NCBI GenBank assembly: GCA_026545765.1
Contig: CM048844.1
Location: 23,878,237 to 23,942,236, forward strand
Length of the DNA stretch: 64,000 nucleotides
From: Plantago major
Taxonomy: Eukaryota; Streptophyta; Magnoliopsida; Lamiales; Plantaginaceae
Direction of reading: 5' to 3'
The position numbers and the translations under genes were made by a program. Below the pieces are notes generated by a model, which worked only from the letters and a program-made list of their open reading frames with translations, searched no databases and was not told where the DNA came from. This document shows positions 28,501-39,292 of the stretch, in pieces. Each line of letters opens with the position of its first letter. Within the stretch, counting starts at the first letter, position 1.

Positions 28501-28620
28501 TCCACCATTCGAGCTTCCGAAAAGCAACCTGCTCGTTGAATTGACGAAATGTGGTGGGTTTTTCAGCTTTGTTGTAGCTGTGATAGGATATTGTGACATT
28601 GCCGGAGCTTTAGCAGCCAT
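22573..28620 (-). CDS. AHASS: Acetohydroxyacid (acetolactate) synthase regulatory small subunit, chloroplastic, copy A
   Basis: Twelve exons on the minus strand (28373-28620, 27496-27709, 27155-27238, 26446-26514, 25730-25813, 25259-25423, 24452-24535, 23953-24057, 23723-23845, 23444-23596, 23204-23269, 22573-22665) join in frame to 495 aa. Residues 1-about 80 look like a Ser/Thr-rich plastid transit peptide. Then come two IlvH-like repeats, each starting with an ACT domain: [13 protein letters not shown]...[10 protein letters not shown] (about 90-116) and [12 protein letters not shown]...LSRRGYSIQ (about 326-351). Plant AHAS small subunits have exactly this double repeat. They bind the catalytic subunit in plastids, raise its activity, and confer feedback inhibition by branched-chain amino acids. 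Key ACT residues ([12 protein letters not shown]) are canonical in the first repeat. Intron 1 contains a short SINE. A second intact gene of the same kind lies upstream at 33397-37122. Confidence 0.95.
28144..28270 (+). mobile_element. Short SINE-like insertion in intron 1 of AHASS copy A
   Basis: A 127-bp insertion is flanked by a perfect 10-bp direct repeat, TTAAAGAGCA, at 28134-28143 and 28271-28280. It includes a B-box-like TAGTTCGAGAC and ends in a T/A-rich tail. This differs from the SINE family at 14326-14496. The corresponding intron of copy B lacks it. Confidence 0.5.
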
Positions 28621-30379
28621 GGTTGTTTTGTCTAATGTAGTGCAGGCAGCTTTTAATAGTGCTTCTGTTTGTTAGTAATAGAAAATGTTGAGTAGTCTTC
28701 TTGTGACAAGTATCATACTATTATTTCTTTCTTTTATAGGAAACTGAATTGAAATTCACAGTTGAGGTAGCTAGTGATGATTAATGGAAGTGTTTAATAG
28801 GTGGACTGGACAGGACAAGAAGAAGACAGGACCACCATTATTATTGTTGTTACAACTTTGAAGGGATTCTTCTGGTAAGGGAAAGTACCTGTACGGGTGC
28901 GAATTAGTTATACAGGACATTGCCACTCATTTCATGATTTTAATACCCAACAAACATGTAGTGGATCTACTTTTCTTCCATTGCTGTTAATTGTTATTCA
29001 ATGTTGCTGAATGCTGGTACGTTTTTTTGCTAGTAATAGTACATTACCAAAACATGGATAGCCAAACTAAATTTAAAGTATCATTGGGAGACAACTCAGA
29101 ATTTTTGTGTACGAAGTGGGATAGAATGATGAGGTACGGAGTTTTCGTTAAAGAAAGTTTTATCACTTCATTGTATGTGTGATTGTGTTTACACCTATAC
29201 GAAAGTCAAAGTGTTTGTTGTATGTAATTGAAATTTATCTCTATAATTGACTGGACGATTTTTCCAATATATCACTACCGTAGTAATCAAGGACGAATCG
29301 AAACCGTTAGTGGAAAGAGATAATGATGGATGACCTACCTTAAAACTGCTAATATTCACTAGAATTGATTTTAGAAAGTCAACTAATAAATTTCTAAAAC
29401 TCTTATTATGTAAGACACAGTTGATCTAGATAATTAAGATTTAAAAGTTGAGTTGTGCAGGTCATGTACCCATAACAAAGTTGACAAAGTCAACCTAGGG
29501 AGTAAAAATAAAAATAAAAAGACCCAAAGTCACACTACCATTTAATTTACACTTCACTCACTCTAAACACTTGTAGAGAGAGGAGGGACCAGACAAAAAT
29601 TCTACCCACTCCTCCCTCCACGTCCACACTCTTTCAAATCTTTAATCTCATTCAAACTCTCTAATAATGTGTTCAAAGACTTCATTCAATCAAGAACAAG
29701 AGAGTTTCATTAAAGCGAATTAAGAGGGAAACTAAAAATATTATCACATTTAAAGTATAAGTTGTCCTTTTATTTTCAGTTTGTTTCTTTCGTTTTTACT
29801 AGACGTAGTGGAAATAAGTTGGCTCATCTTTTAGTCAATAATGTTGAGATTGATAATTTTGAACTTGATTGACATGTTATTTACCCGAATATTGATCTCT
29901 GATTCATAAAATGAAAAGATATTTCTAGCATAAAATAGAAAAACAGGAAGAATGAAAAGAAGAAAACACTACATAGAAGAAATAGTAAAAAAAGGGAAAC
30001 AAGAAACATAAAAGCACATAATTAATTAAAAAAAGTAAAAAGAAAAATAGTCGACACCATTAAAACCTAGTTAAACATTGTTGAGCGTTTCACTAAGTTT
30101 AAAGAAGGTACTTTACTTTCTCTTTGTTGTTATACTAACATGTTGTTTATCTCTTTTGTTTGTTTTATTATTTTAGGTATATCTTAGATATTACATAGAT
30201 TTCCAAAAAGAATAATACATGGAATTGTGAAAAACACTTGTAAAATAAAATATTGCTTGAAAAAATTGAAATACAAAAATCCTAAAAATTAAAAGCACAC
30301 ATGCAAAATTAAAAAAAAAATCTTTACAAATTCTTAAACGAGTAAGTATAGTAAAATGGAAGATTTTTCTAATTTATAG
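28621..30379. other. Upstream region of AHASS copy A and intergenic DNA
   Basis: The part next to 28620 must hold the copy A promoter and leader, though no TATA box stands out. Beyond about 28800 the DNA is AT-rich with no supported gene. A stretch near 29530-29720 is C/T-rich and looks like an old 5' leader, but no ORF follows it. Confidence 0.4.
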
Positions 30380-30640
30380 AAAAATTCGGTTTTCACAATA
30401 AAGAACCGGTTAGAAACACTACAAACCGGACAGTGACTTTTACATAAATACCCCAAATAAACAAAACGCTCTCTCACAAAAAACCATACCACTCAACCAT
30501 TTTTCTTTCTCTACACCACATCTCACTCTCTCTCTCTGCAATCCACCCATCAGATCTCTCCTCCAATCACCTCCTTCATTCTCTCTCGCCGTAGATCGAA
30601 GAAAACCACCAGAAAATGTCATATATTAGCCAATCCTGGA
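30380..30640 (+). other. Orphan CT-rich 5'-leader-like segment cut off by a retrotransposon
   Basis: The sequence is rich in CTCT and CACC (CTCTCTCTCTCTGC near 30526) and ends GAAGAAAACCACCAGAAAATG, which looks like the leader and start codon of a plus-strand gene. Within a few codons it runs into antisense gag sequence of a retrotransposon. This suggests that the gene body was lost when the element inserted or was deleted. It may also be coincidence. Confidence 0.3.
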
Positions 30641-30645
30641 AAATG

Positions 30646-30882
30646 TCACCTTTTGTAGAAGGCCTTAAGAATATCCTCCCAAGAAGTGAGCGATCCTGGG
30701 GCAATTCTCCATAACCAATCCTTGGCATTACCCTTCATCACGAGGGGAAATAACACACACTTAACCTGTTCTTCCTCCAACCCTTGTTTGGATAAATTGC
30801 CGACTGCATATTCAAAATGATGGATGAACCGGAGGGAATCCTCTTCAGGGTTTCCGAAAAACACAGGTAGTGTATGCCTCAA
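30646..30882 (-). pseudogene. Ty3-type retrotransposon gag fragment
   Basis: The 78-codon minus-strand frame resembles the N-terminal part of plant Ty3/Athila-like gag: FxGNPEEDSLRFIHHFE, then LFPLVMKGNAKDWL and SLTSWEDILKAFYKR. It breaks off at 30646. The rest of gag, all of pol and the 3' LTR are missing. Confidence 0.7.
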
Positions 30883-31115
30883 AAATCGCTTTCTAGTTCA
30901 TATTTCTTTGATGCTTCGTCGATCACAATAGCAGGTCCAGCTACCCTTGCAGAGGGTGCGTAGTAGCTGGAAAAGGACTCCATTCCTGGATCTCAACAAC
31001 AGTAACTCAACAAATGCTTAGTTTCTGTTAGTCTAAGTAAAATAAAATCACGACAAGTAACCACCAGCTCTCAGCGCTACAATAGGGATTAGTTCCCCAG
31101 CAGCGGCGCCAAATT

Positions 31116-32378
31116 TGATAAGCTCAAATTATACTCTAAAAAACAATTAGAGATTAAGCTGTAGTTGCAGACTAAAGTCTAACTCGTGATCGATCTCTAG
31201 GGAATTAATCAAGCTACGTAGCAGTGAGAGTAAACAAATACTTGCCAGCAACAGTTTGATTGATGGTTTTGTATACTTCTAACTAGATTGACTAAAGTTA
31301 AGATTACGATTAACAATGAGAGAAAGCTGAATACAGTGGCAAGATTCAATTACGCTAATTCGAACTAGGGATAACACTCATATTTGTCACACGGTTGTTG
31401 TACAGTAAATCAATCAATTCGATTCAACCAAATGTTCTTAGAATATTTTATACTGGAGAAATCGTGAGTCGTCAATTCACGATTCTTAAACATGAACAAT
31501 TTAGAGAATTTAATACGGACTTATCGAATTGAAGGTTCTTACGAAGATTTTATACGAGACTAACCTATATGAGTGATTTGATAAACCCTAGAACGAATAC
31601 GCATAATCTTCACATACTACTGTATTCAAGGGTGTTTAGCTACTCATACTTGAGATTTGCATGCAAGGATTCATGGTAATAATCATATGAAACATAGATA
31701 TGAAACTCGCATGCAATAACATACAATTCAATCGATAAATATAAGAACGAATTGCAAAGAAGAAGGCAATAGAGAAATCAATACCAATAATTCTGATGAG
31801 TAAAATCAATGAATAATCCAAGCTCCAAGGATGTCTCAATGTCAATGTCTTAATCTAGGATCTCTCTTCAAAACTAGGTTAAAAGAAGTATATCCAAAGA
31901 AAAATAAATTCTAAACTAATAAGGAACACAAATTACGAGCTCACTGAATTCAACAAGTTAATTGCTACCACATGAAGCTTCCTTTGTCGATTATATATTC
32001 AACAGCAAATTCTGCCACATGTGATTGAATCACTACGCCATGCGCCTTCCTTCAAAACAGGGAGTCATTCAGAAATATCGCCATGTGATCGATTTCCTCG
32101 CCACGGCTAGCCTTCTTTATCACAATATATATAGCCTCGCATAATTTCGCCGCGGCGAGCTTCAATCTTCAAATTAGAGGCTCCATTTGCAAAATCTCGC
32201 CGCGGCGAGCCATGCTAAGCAGCTTGTTCTCATTTAGCTCAAAAGACATCGATTCCTACAAAATGTAAACAAAACACCAACGCGTAAAAACGAACTAAAA
32301 AGACTATAAAACTAAAGATAAAGACTCACAAAGACCGCTAAAAAGGACCAAATGAGACGTTTGAATATTGTCTCATCA
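31116..32378 (-). mobile_element. 5' LTR and leader of a truncated Ty3-type retrotransposon
   Basis: On the minus strand the LTR runs from TGATGAGACAATATTC (32378) to GAGCTTATCA (31116), so it has TG...CA ends and is about 1.26 kb. It is followed at once by AATTTGGCGCCGCTGCTGGGGA, which matches the usual primer-binding-site region of plant Ty3 (Athila/Tat-like) elements, and then by the gag fragment at 30646-30882. The LTR has repeated TCGCCGCGGCGAG palindromes (near 32143 and 32200). This is an element with only its 5' end retained. Confidence 0.7.
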
Positions 32379-32399
32379 ATAATCTAGTTACCCTGAAAG

Positions 32400-32800
32400 T
32401 TGCGTAAATAGTATTGTTATGATTTTAAGAGGCATGTTATGATTTTAATAACTGGTGTTATAGTTTTAAGCATCATTGTTACGTTTTTAGCTTGTGTTAA
32501 ATGTTTCTGTCCGTTAATGTTTTAGTGCATATGTTATAGTTTTAAGACCTATCATTGTAGTTTTAAGCAACAACACGTTAGTGTTTTTAGCTTCTGATGA
32601 AATATTTATGATTTGATTTTTACAGATGTTTTGTTATAGTTTTAAAATGCATTGTTATAGTTTTAAGAGCCAGTGTTATAGATTTAAGCATGAATGTTAC
32701 TGTTTTTAGCTTGTGTTGCATATTTCTGTTTTGTTATAGTTTTAATAGGCATTGTTATAGTTTTAAGATGCACTGTTATGGTTTTAAGCTTCAATGTTAC
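32400..32800. repeat. Diverged tandem repeat (TGTTATAGTTTTAAG)
   Basis: The motif TGTTATAGTTTTAAG and close variants recur about a dozen times, every 20-40 bases, in larger blocks that each end with a TTTTTAGCTTGTGTT-like segment. It directly abuts the CACTA end at 32801. Confidence 0.6.
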
Positions 32801-33000
32801 CACTACAAAAAAACTGGCTTAAATCCGTCGCTAAACGGTTAGCGACGGATAATAAGGTCGTCGCAGTTTTGCTCGTCACAAGCTAATTAGCGACGGATAA
32901 TTTATCCGTCTCTAATTAGCGACGGATTATTTCGTTGACCAAGACGTTGTAAATTAGCGACGGATAGTTTATCCGTCGCTAATTAGGTGTTTTTTTATTT
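32801..33000 (+). mobile_element. End of a CACTA (En/Spm) transposon
   Basis: The sequence starts CACTACAAAAAAACTGGC, the CACTA terminal motif, and is followed by at least six direct and inverted copies of TAGCGACGGAT, the kind of subterminal transposase-binding repeat seen in plant CACTA elements. I cannot find the opposite end within this window, so the element is probably truncated. Confidence 0.75.
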
Positions 33001-33050
33001 TTATTTTTAATCTGCAGATTTGGAGACGCATCGGATAAACCGACAATGAT

Positions 33051-33190
33051 ACAATATTCAATACGGATATACAATAAATCGACAATTTTATACAATATTC
33101 AATACGGATATACAATAAATCGACAATTTTATACAATATTCAATAATACAATATTCAATCTCCAATACTCAATAATACAATATACAATAT
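33051..33190. repeat. 41-bp tandem repeat, AT-rich
   Basis: Two full identical or nearly identical 41-bp units start at 33051 and 33092 (ACAATATTCAATACGG... to ...CGACAATTTTAT), with a partial third at 33133 and shorter ACAATATTCAATA derivatives to about 33200. It may be internal sequence of the CACTA element. Confidence 0.7.
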
Positions 33191-33396
33191 TCAATAATAC
33201 AAAGAAGAAATTATACAAAATTAATAAGAAAAGATGAAAAAAAATATAGATCTTCATTGCTCTTGATCGATCTTCACGAATTTAAACGGATCTTCACGAA
33301 TTTAAACGTATAAACCAAATTGAAAAAGAAATTAATTAATTAAACTTAGTAAAATACCGGGTTTCAGTACAACAACACAAAAATACAAATACAGGA

Positions 33397-36300
33397 TTAA
33401 GCAACATGTAAGGGAAGATCGTATCCCCTCAGGTAACTAGAATCTACGCCAGATTCGCGAACCAGTGCAACTCTCCCTGTCCGTGCAACCTGTGAAAACA
33501 AAATGGTAGAAGCGTAAGCAAATCGACTTCGATTCTTGAATAATCCACATCACTTCTACTTCTATTCTAACACAAGATTCCCCGTATGGTATTTGAAATC
33601 TTGAAAGGAAGACTTGTTGCAATTAGGTAAACCAAGAGCAAGCAATATATGCAATTGAAGAGTTTACAAGTAAAATTACTAGAAAAACAAGAAGGTTTCC
33701 AGGCAATGTTCTATATATCAGCAAAGTGCAGAATGATTTTTTCCGGTTTATTACCAACAGGGTCATAACATATCAAAGAAGCTGAATGGTGCTGCTCAAT
33801 ATTACTTACTATTCTTTTACTACCTTAGAAAACTTTGTTGAGATAATGGAAACAAGGTTTATTCCAAGATACTGAAAGGATTGAAGTTAGAGTGAACTCC
33901 GAGGTATTTGATTAGTATACCAAGGTCTCCAGTTATCATGAAATTTTATAAATGCACCTAGCTTTGTTTAACTCTGTTCCAGGAAAAAAAAAAAACTACG
34001 CCATGCGGGTAATTGAAACTCATGAACGTTCACAAAATTTGGTCTACGGCACCTTACCTCGCAAATACCAAAAGGCTCCAACAGATTCTGAAGAGCTAGC
34101 ATTTTATTGAGGTCACCAGTGACCTGCAGAAGAAAGAAGAAAAATAAGCAACAATGTTCAACAAATCTAAAAGGGAAATTGTTGGTGAAAGACCTAAATC
34201 TCGATTGCTGACATAATTAAGTGAAAACTTGTCTGACTGGATCACGAAAGTTCAGTAAGCAAGTTACCTCTAATGTTACTGTATGATCAGACACATCAAC
34301 AGGTTTAGCCCGGAAAATATTTGCAATGTCAAGAACATGTCTTCTGGCAGCAGCATCTACAGCAACCTTAATCAGCATCAGTTCACGCTCAGCAAATGGT
34401 AAGTCTGTAATGTCTTGAACCTAGATAAATCATCAGAATGGCATAAGTATCATCTTGCAACATGTACTTCCACTGGAAAGTATAGTTCTTTGCTCTCAAA
34501 CAATTGATAACATCTACCATAGGATGTGAAAAATTGAGGGAACGTGCTTGAAGAATCTCTTTCACTCACCTCATAAACATCCACCAGCATGCACACTTGC
34601 TGAATTAACTGGCCAATAGTTTCGTCTGTACCAGGAACAACAGTTGTTAAGCGTAACATGCCTTCCGTTTCTGCAGGACCTCCAGCAAAACTCTGAGCAG
34701 ATTCGTTTAGTTGGAATAAAATCAGGAGACAGCCAATGAATGGAGCAGAAAATTAAAAAAAAAAAAAAAATGACAACAATTAAGAACGTAAAAGCGAGTC
34801 ATTATATAGAACCAACATACTTGAATGCTGTTGCCTCTTCGGGACAATACCCCAGTTATCATGTTTAGAACTCCGGGAGTAGAATTTACAAGCATAGACA
34901 ATGTGTGCGACTTTATCCCACTTGACTGCAAGTTAAGATTAAGAGATTTGCCATGCACCAGCTCAGATGTCATAACAAATGATATTGAACTGGGGAAACA
35001 CTACCCACTTACCTACTGATTTTTCAAGAATTGAAGGTAAAAAGTTACTTACATCTTTGTCGTATAGAACTCCCCAGTCAGCACCAAGAACCTGAGCAGA
35101 GAAGCCATTATCTGATTCCACAGGATAGACATCGCCCTGAGATAATAAAAAGTACTTCGAATTCAGGAACAAGTTATAAGTCTAGAAGTACATGCATAAT
35201 TCAGCATACGTACCCCTGAGGCAGCAAGACTGCTGTTACTTGCATAATCGTTAACTTGCCTACTGCCAATTTTCGTGGAGGACCCATAGGCCGGACACAC
35301 AAGATCTGGATACAAAGCTGCAGAAAAATTCCAAAAAGGAGCTGTCTCACCCATCTTTTCCCTTCTCAATACAATCTGAAATGCAACCAATTTTAGAAGT
35401 TTAAGGAAGAATGATAGTAGCAGTATATCTTAACCAATAATTTAGTTTACTAGAAATGATATTTTTCCTGTGATGCCAATTATATGCCTTCCTAACTATA
35501 AAAATTATACTATATTTCACCTTTCCAGTTCTTGCAACTTCCTTAATGCCAAACTTTTTGAGATTTCCCAAGATAGCTGCCATCTTTCCAGGGTCTCCAG
35601 TGACCTATGTCAGCCATGATCAGAAAAACTTACAGATTTAGCTTGTATCACTAATACATAGAATGCTATGAAACGATTGGTGAAACAAAGCTAGTTCATC
35701 AAATTTAGTAACTTGACTTTAAGGACAAAATCCAAGATAATTTGTTCCCAGGTGTAAAGGATACAGCTTGGATATTTTGAGTATCACGGCAATGAAGTGC
35801 ATAATAAGCTTTATCAAAGGTACACATCGAATTATAGACAAAATCAATTCCACCTTCAGCTGGGGTTTTGTATAACTCCATGTTTATAAAGTCAGGGAAC
35901 TCAAAAATATGCATCTTTTGTTTTTCAAAGTTGGGAAACGTGAAGAAAAAGCAGTACCTCAAGTGTCAGAGAGTGTTCTGATTTGTCCACGACATTTGCT
36001 CTGAAGATGTCCACTAGCCACATAATCTGGAAAGAACAAACATAAAATACCAGTCAAAATAGATTCTTGCTGAACAGGGAAGTCTAGTTCGGCTTGGATA
36101 AGAAATAACTTGGAACAGAGATATGCAAATGAGAAAATAACGTGCATACTTCGGCTTGAGTTCTTGAATCTGCATCTAGCTTTATGAGCATCAGTTCACG
36201 TTCCACTTGCGGATCTTTTGACAGATCTTCTACCTGATACATATATACGATAAAAACTGTCACAAAAAGACTATATCAAGTACCAACGTTTACTCAAGAG

Positions 36301-37122
36301 AACGGTAGTAGATAGTTCTGATTGACTAAATAGTCAATACAAGCCATCAATATTCTCAAGATTAAATATTAGTTACTGCACCGTAGACAAAATATACTTA
36401 AGGTGTAGCAATTAGCATCTACACACAAATGAACAAGGTAAGTAAACCTGGAATCACAGAAAACGGATTGTTATAAATACCAGCAAATTCTGAAAAACAT
36501 ATACTACCTTTAAGACATTGACTAGCTTGTTGAGCTGTTCTTTAACTTGCTGAACAGTTCTATCTGTTCCAGAGACAACTATTGTAAAAAGTGCCTTGTC
36601 GTTGTTCATTCCAACAGCAAGTGACTCAATATTGTAGCCTCGACAAGCAAAAAGTCCAGTAATTCGGTTAATCATGCTGCTTCCATCACCAACAAACACG
36701 GATATGGTATGACGTTTTGTCCTGTTCAAATCACTGTTCCATATTCCAACATGATCAGTTCTTCAGTTCTAAAATACTAATATCTATAGTATTTTATAAC
36801 AACCATGTAATTTTTTGCACCAGTCCAGTAATTAAACAAACTACTTGTGTAAAACAGGAAAAGAACAAGAAAAGAGTAGCTGACAGAATTATATATACCG
36901 GAGCGAGGTAGGCTGATGAACAACAGGCGGAGAAGGAAGAGGAGGAGAGCTGCAGGTGAGGTTGGCGGTAGAAACAGCAAAAGTAGCAAATCTGTCTCGA
37001 TTAACTAGTGCATTAACAGACACTACTCTGCTGGTTGAATTAATGAAATATGGTCGGTTTTTCTGTTTTTTCATGGCTGGTATAGGACGACATTGTCGTA
37101 ACGTGATTGCCTGTGCCGCCAT
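33397..37122 (-). CDS. AHASS: Acetohydroxyacid (acetolactate) synthase regulatory small subunit, chloroplastic, copy B
   Basis: Twelve minus-strand exons (36899-37122, 36508-36721, 36150-36233, 35958-36026, 35521-35604, 35214-35375, 35053-35136, 34821-34925, 34570-34692, 34268-34420, 34058-34123, 33397-33489) join in frame to 486 aa. Exon boundaries and phases equal those of copy A, and many introns are also alike, so this is a tandem duplicate. The frame has no stop or frameshift. The transit peptide has diverged most. In the first ACT domain the ESG triplet of copy A is GSS here (S90 for G98) and ARRGYN is ACRGYN (C101 for R109); in the second, RRGYSIQ is RRGNSIQ (N339 for Y348). These positions belong to the effector-binding region in IlvH-type proteins, so feedback control may differ. 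Expression and selection need data; a young decaying copy is also possible. The start is the ATG at 37122; an upstream in-frame codon is not ATG. Confidence 0.93.
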
Positions 37123-37469
37123 GGTTTCAACTTTCAACTGATCATAAAACTTAATCTATCTATCTATGTATGCTATATTATAGAACAACGATTCTCATTC
37201 ATGTATTATCCAAGTGGAACTTGGATTGGTGGGAAATTCTATCCTATTGGTTATCAGTTGTATCGATTATATAGCTGACAATTATTCAGTTGTGTTCATA
37301 TTTAATTTTTAACTAACCTCGTTTTCATTCCTCTACAAAACTCGTAAAAAGATTTCGAACATAAATTTACCCTCACCACGACGAGACGAATATATATACA
37401 TCAATTTTTAATATAATTGTTTAATTTATGTAAATTATCTATTCATTAAAAAATTTCGTAGATTTAATA
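37123..37469. other. Upstream region of AHASS copy B
   Basis: AT-rich upstream DNA that should contain the copy B promoter. A short TCTA run lies at 37155-37167. No sure TATA box or other element is visible. Confidence 0.4.
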
Positions 37470-37742
37470 AATTAGTAAATCTTCTAAAGGACGATATCTA
37501 AATAATTTATTTATAGAAGGGCTATTTTCTCAAAAAAATATTTGATGTTTTTTCATCAGAACGTCTGTAGTGTGACTAGTGTCAATATTGGTGTTTTTTG
37601 GGGATCCCGTGCTTTTTGACATACCAAAAACACATTTTTTTAGCAACATGGAAACTTTAATTTATAACATAGAAGATATTATTGAAAATATAGATATGTC
37701 TCTAAATAAGTTATTTAAATACCGCATCTCTTAGGATTTTAT
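37470..37742. mobile_element. Palindromic MITE, GAGACGGTCTC family, diverged copy
   Basis: The outer parts are inverted repeats around TATCTAAATAATTTATTTA and its complement near 37700. The middle has the family's CAATATTGGTGTTTTT and TAACATAGAAG motifs. Better-preserved copies are at 63057-63294 and 49743-49937. Confidence 0.45.
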
Positions 37743-37840
37743 GATAATAATAATGAGTAAGTCTCCAAAGAGACGGTCTCCAGATAATTTATTTAGAGAC
37801 GGACCTATATTGTCAACAAAATCATTGATGTTATTAATTA

Positions 37841-39181
37841 GAGAAAATTACAAATGGTACCCTTTAAATTAACCCCCTAAACAGATTGACCCCTTCTATT
37901 CAAACAATAACAAATACCCCCCTGGAGTTGACCAAAACCAAAATCGGTTTCTCTCTCCTGACAATTTCCTTCTCTCTCTTGACATGTTGGAATTATTTAC
38001 TCTCAACTATTAAAGAAAAGCAAAAAAACAAATTAAATAGTTTTGTTGATTAAATAAAAGGTAAAAGGAAAAAAAAAAAAAACCATCTTCTTACTCATCT
38101 TCTTCACTTCCGTTCTTCTTCTTCCCTTCCATTTCTTGCAAGAACACCAACAATAATCATGTTCTTCTTTTCCCTCTATACTTTATAAATTAAGTGCAGT
38201 TAATTGATTAGGATGCTCGATGGGGCTACCGAGAGCCCCAATCGAAGCTTTTAATAGCTCCGACTGGAGAGCTCCAGTCGGAGCTGTAATTTGCAGCTCC
38301 ACCGGAGCTGTAATACACAGCTCCGACTAGAGCTTTGCAGCTCAATGGAGCTTTTAACAGCCGGTGGAATCAATTGCAGCCCACCGAGTCAGAATACAGC
38401 CCGATCGGAGCTTTGTAGCTCAGCTGAGTAATACAAGCTCGATCTTGGAGCTTTGAAGCTCCAGTCGGATCTTTTAACAGCTCGGTGGGCTGCATTCTGC
38501 CCACCGGGCTACAGCCCGACTTGGAGCTTTGTAGCTCGATGGAGTCAGTGATACAAAGTCTGATCGAGCTTTGAAGCTCCAATGAGGGCTGTATTCTGAC
38601 TCGGTTGAGCTTTAGCTCAGATCGAGCTTCTTCGTTGAATTTGTGATGATTTGATTGTTATTTGGATTCGGTTCATAGTTTCAGGGACTAAATTTGAACT
38701 TTTGGAAACTCAAAACCCTTACAATTGAAAATTTAACAAACTTAATTGCAAAATTAAAAAAGTTATTGGGACTAAATTGAACATTAAAAAAATGGATAAT
38801 AACTAGTTGGGCCCAAAAAATTTTTGGATATTTATTTGACCCCCAATTACATCAACTTACCCAAATTTGTTTACATTAATTACATCCAAGTCCAGTAACT
38901 TTTAGTGACTAAATAAGTGAGGAAAAAAGAAAATTAAAAACAAAAGAAAATAGAGAAAAAGAAATAAAGAAAGTCTAAAATCAATTAATTCAATGGCAAT
39001 TTCGTTATTATTTCCAACTTCATATGACACATCAAGAACGCCAGAATGCCATCACAAGGTTTGATTTTTAGGTCTATCTGTAATATCGAAATTCCTCAAG
39101 ACAAAATTTTGGATGCAATTGTTATCATATTGTTGAATCAGATTATCGCCACCAATTTAAGCATCTATAAGAAATTTGCCC
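37841..39181. mobile_element. Mutator-like non-autonomous element (MULE) with internal minisatellite
   Basis: A perfect 9-bp direct repeat, TATTAATTA, flanks the insertion at 37832-37840 and 39182-39190; nine bases is the Mutator target length. The ends (GAGAAAATTACAAATGG on the left; complement GGGCAAATTTCTTATAG on the right) are only partly similar, roughly 11 of 17. The empty site is known from the uninterrupted MITE at 63057-63294, which reads straight through. No transposase is present. The interior contains the repeat at 38220-38640. Confidence 0.65.
38220..38640. repeat. GC-rich degenerate GAGCT minisatellite inside the MULE
   Basis: Short phrases such as GCTCCGACTGGAG, TCGGAGCTTTG, CAGCTCGGTGGGC and AGCTTTGAAGCTCC recur on both strands, spaced about 20-40 bases, in a region far richer in G and C than its surroundings. 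Many copies are self-complementary (AGCTCC/GGAGCT), so the region could fold strongly. No coding sequence is supported. Confidence 0.6.
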
Positions 39182-39292
39182 TATTAATTAAAACTCCTAT
39201 GTTCTCAACATTGGTATTTTTCATATTACAACAAGACTCATTTCGCTAACAACATATTGATTAATAACATGAATGATTTTCTTGATAACATA

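Larger units (their letters stand above)
37759..39292. mobile_element. Palindromic MITE of the same family, split by a Mutator-like element
   Basis: The left half (AAGTCTCCAAAGAGACGGTCTC onward, ending GATGTTATTAATTA at 37840) and the right half (from 39182, with CTCCTATGTTCTCAACATTGG) match the copy at 63057-63294 in order. The 1.34-kb insertion at 37841-39181 separates them. The right terminal repeat is lost or heavily diverged. Confidence 0.65.

Noticed and set aside
37123-37137. Longer N terminus for AHASS copy B
   Set aside because: The upstream in-frame start is TTG. The ATG at 37122 has a good context and matches the position used in copy A.
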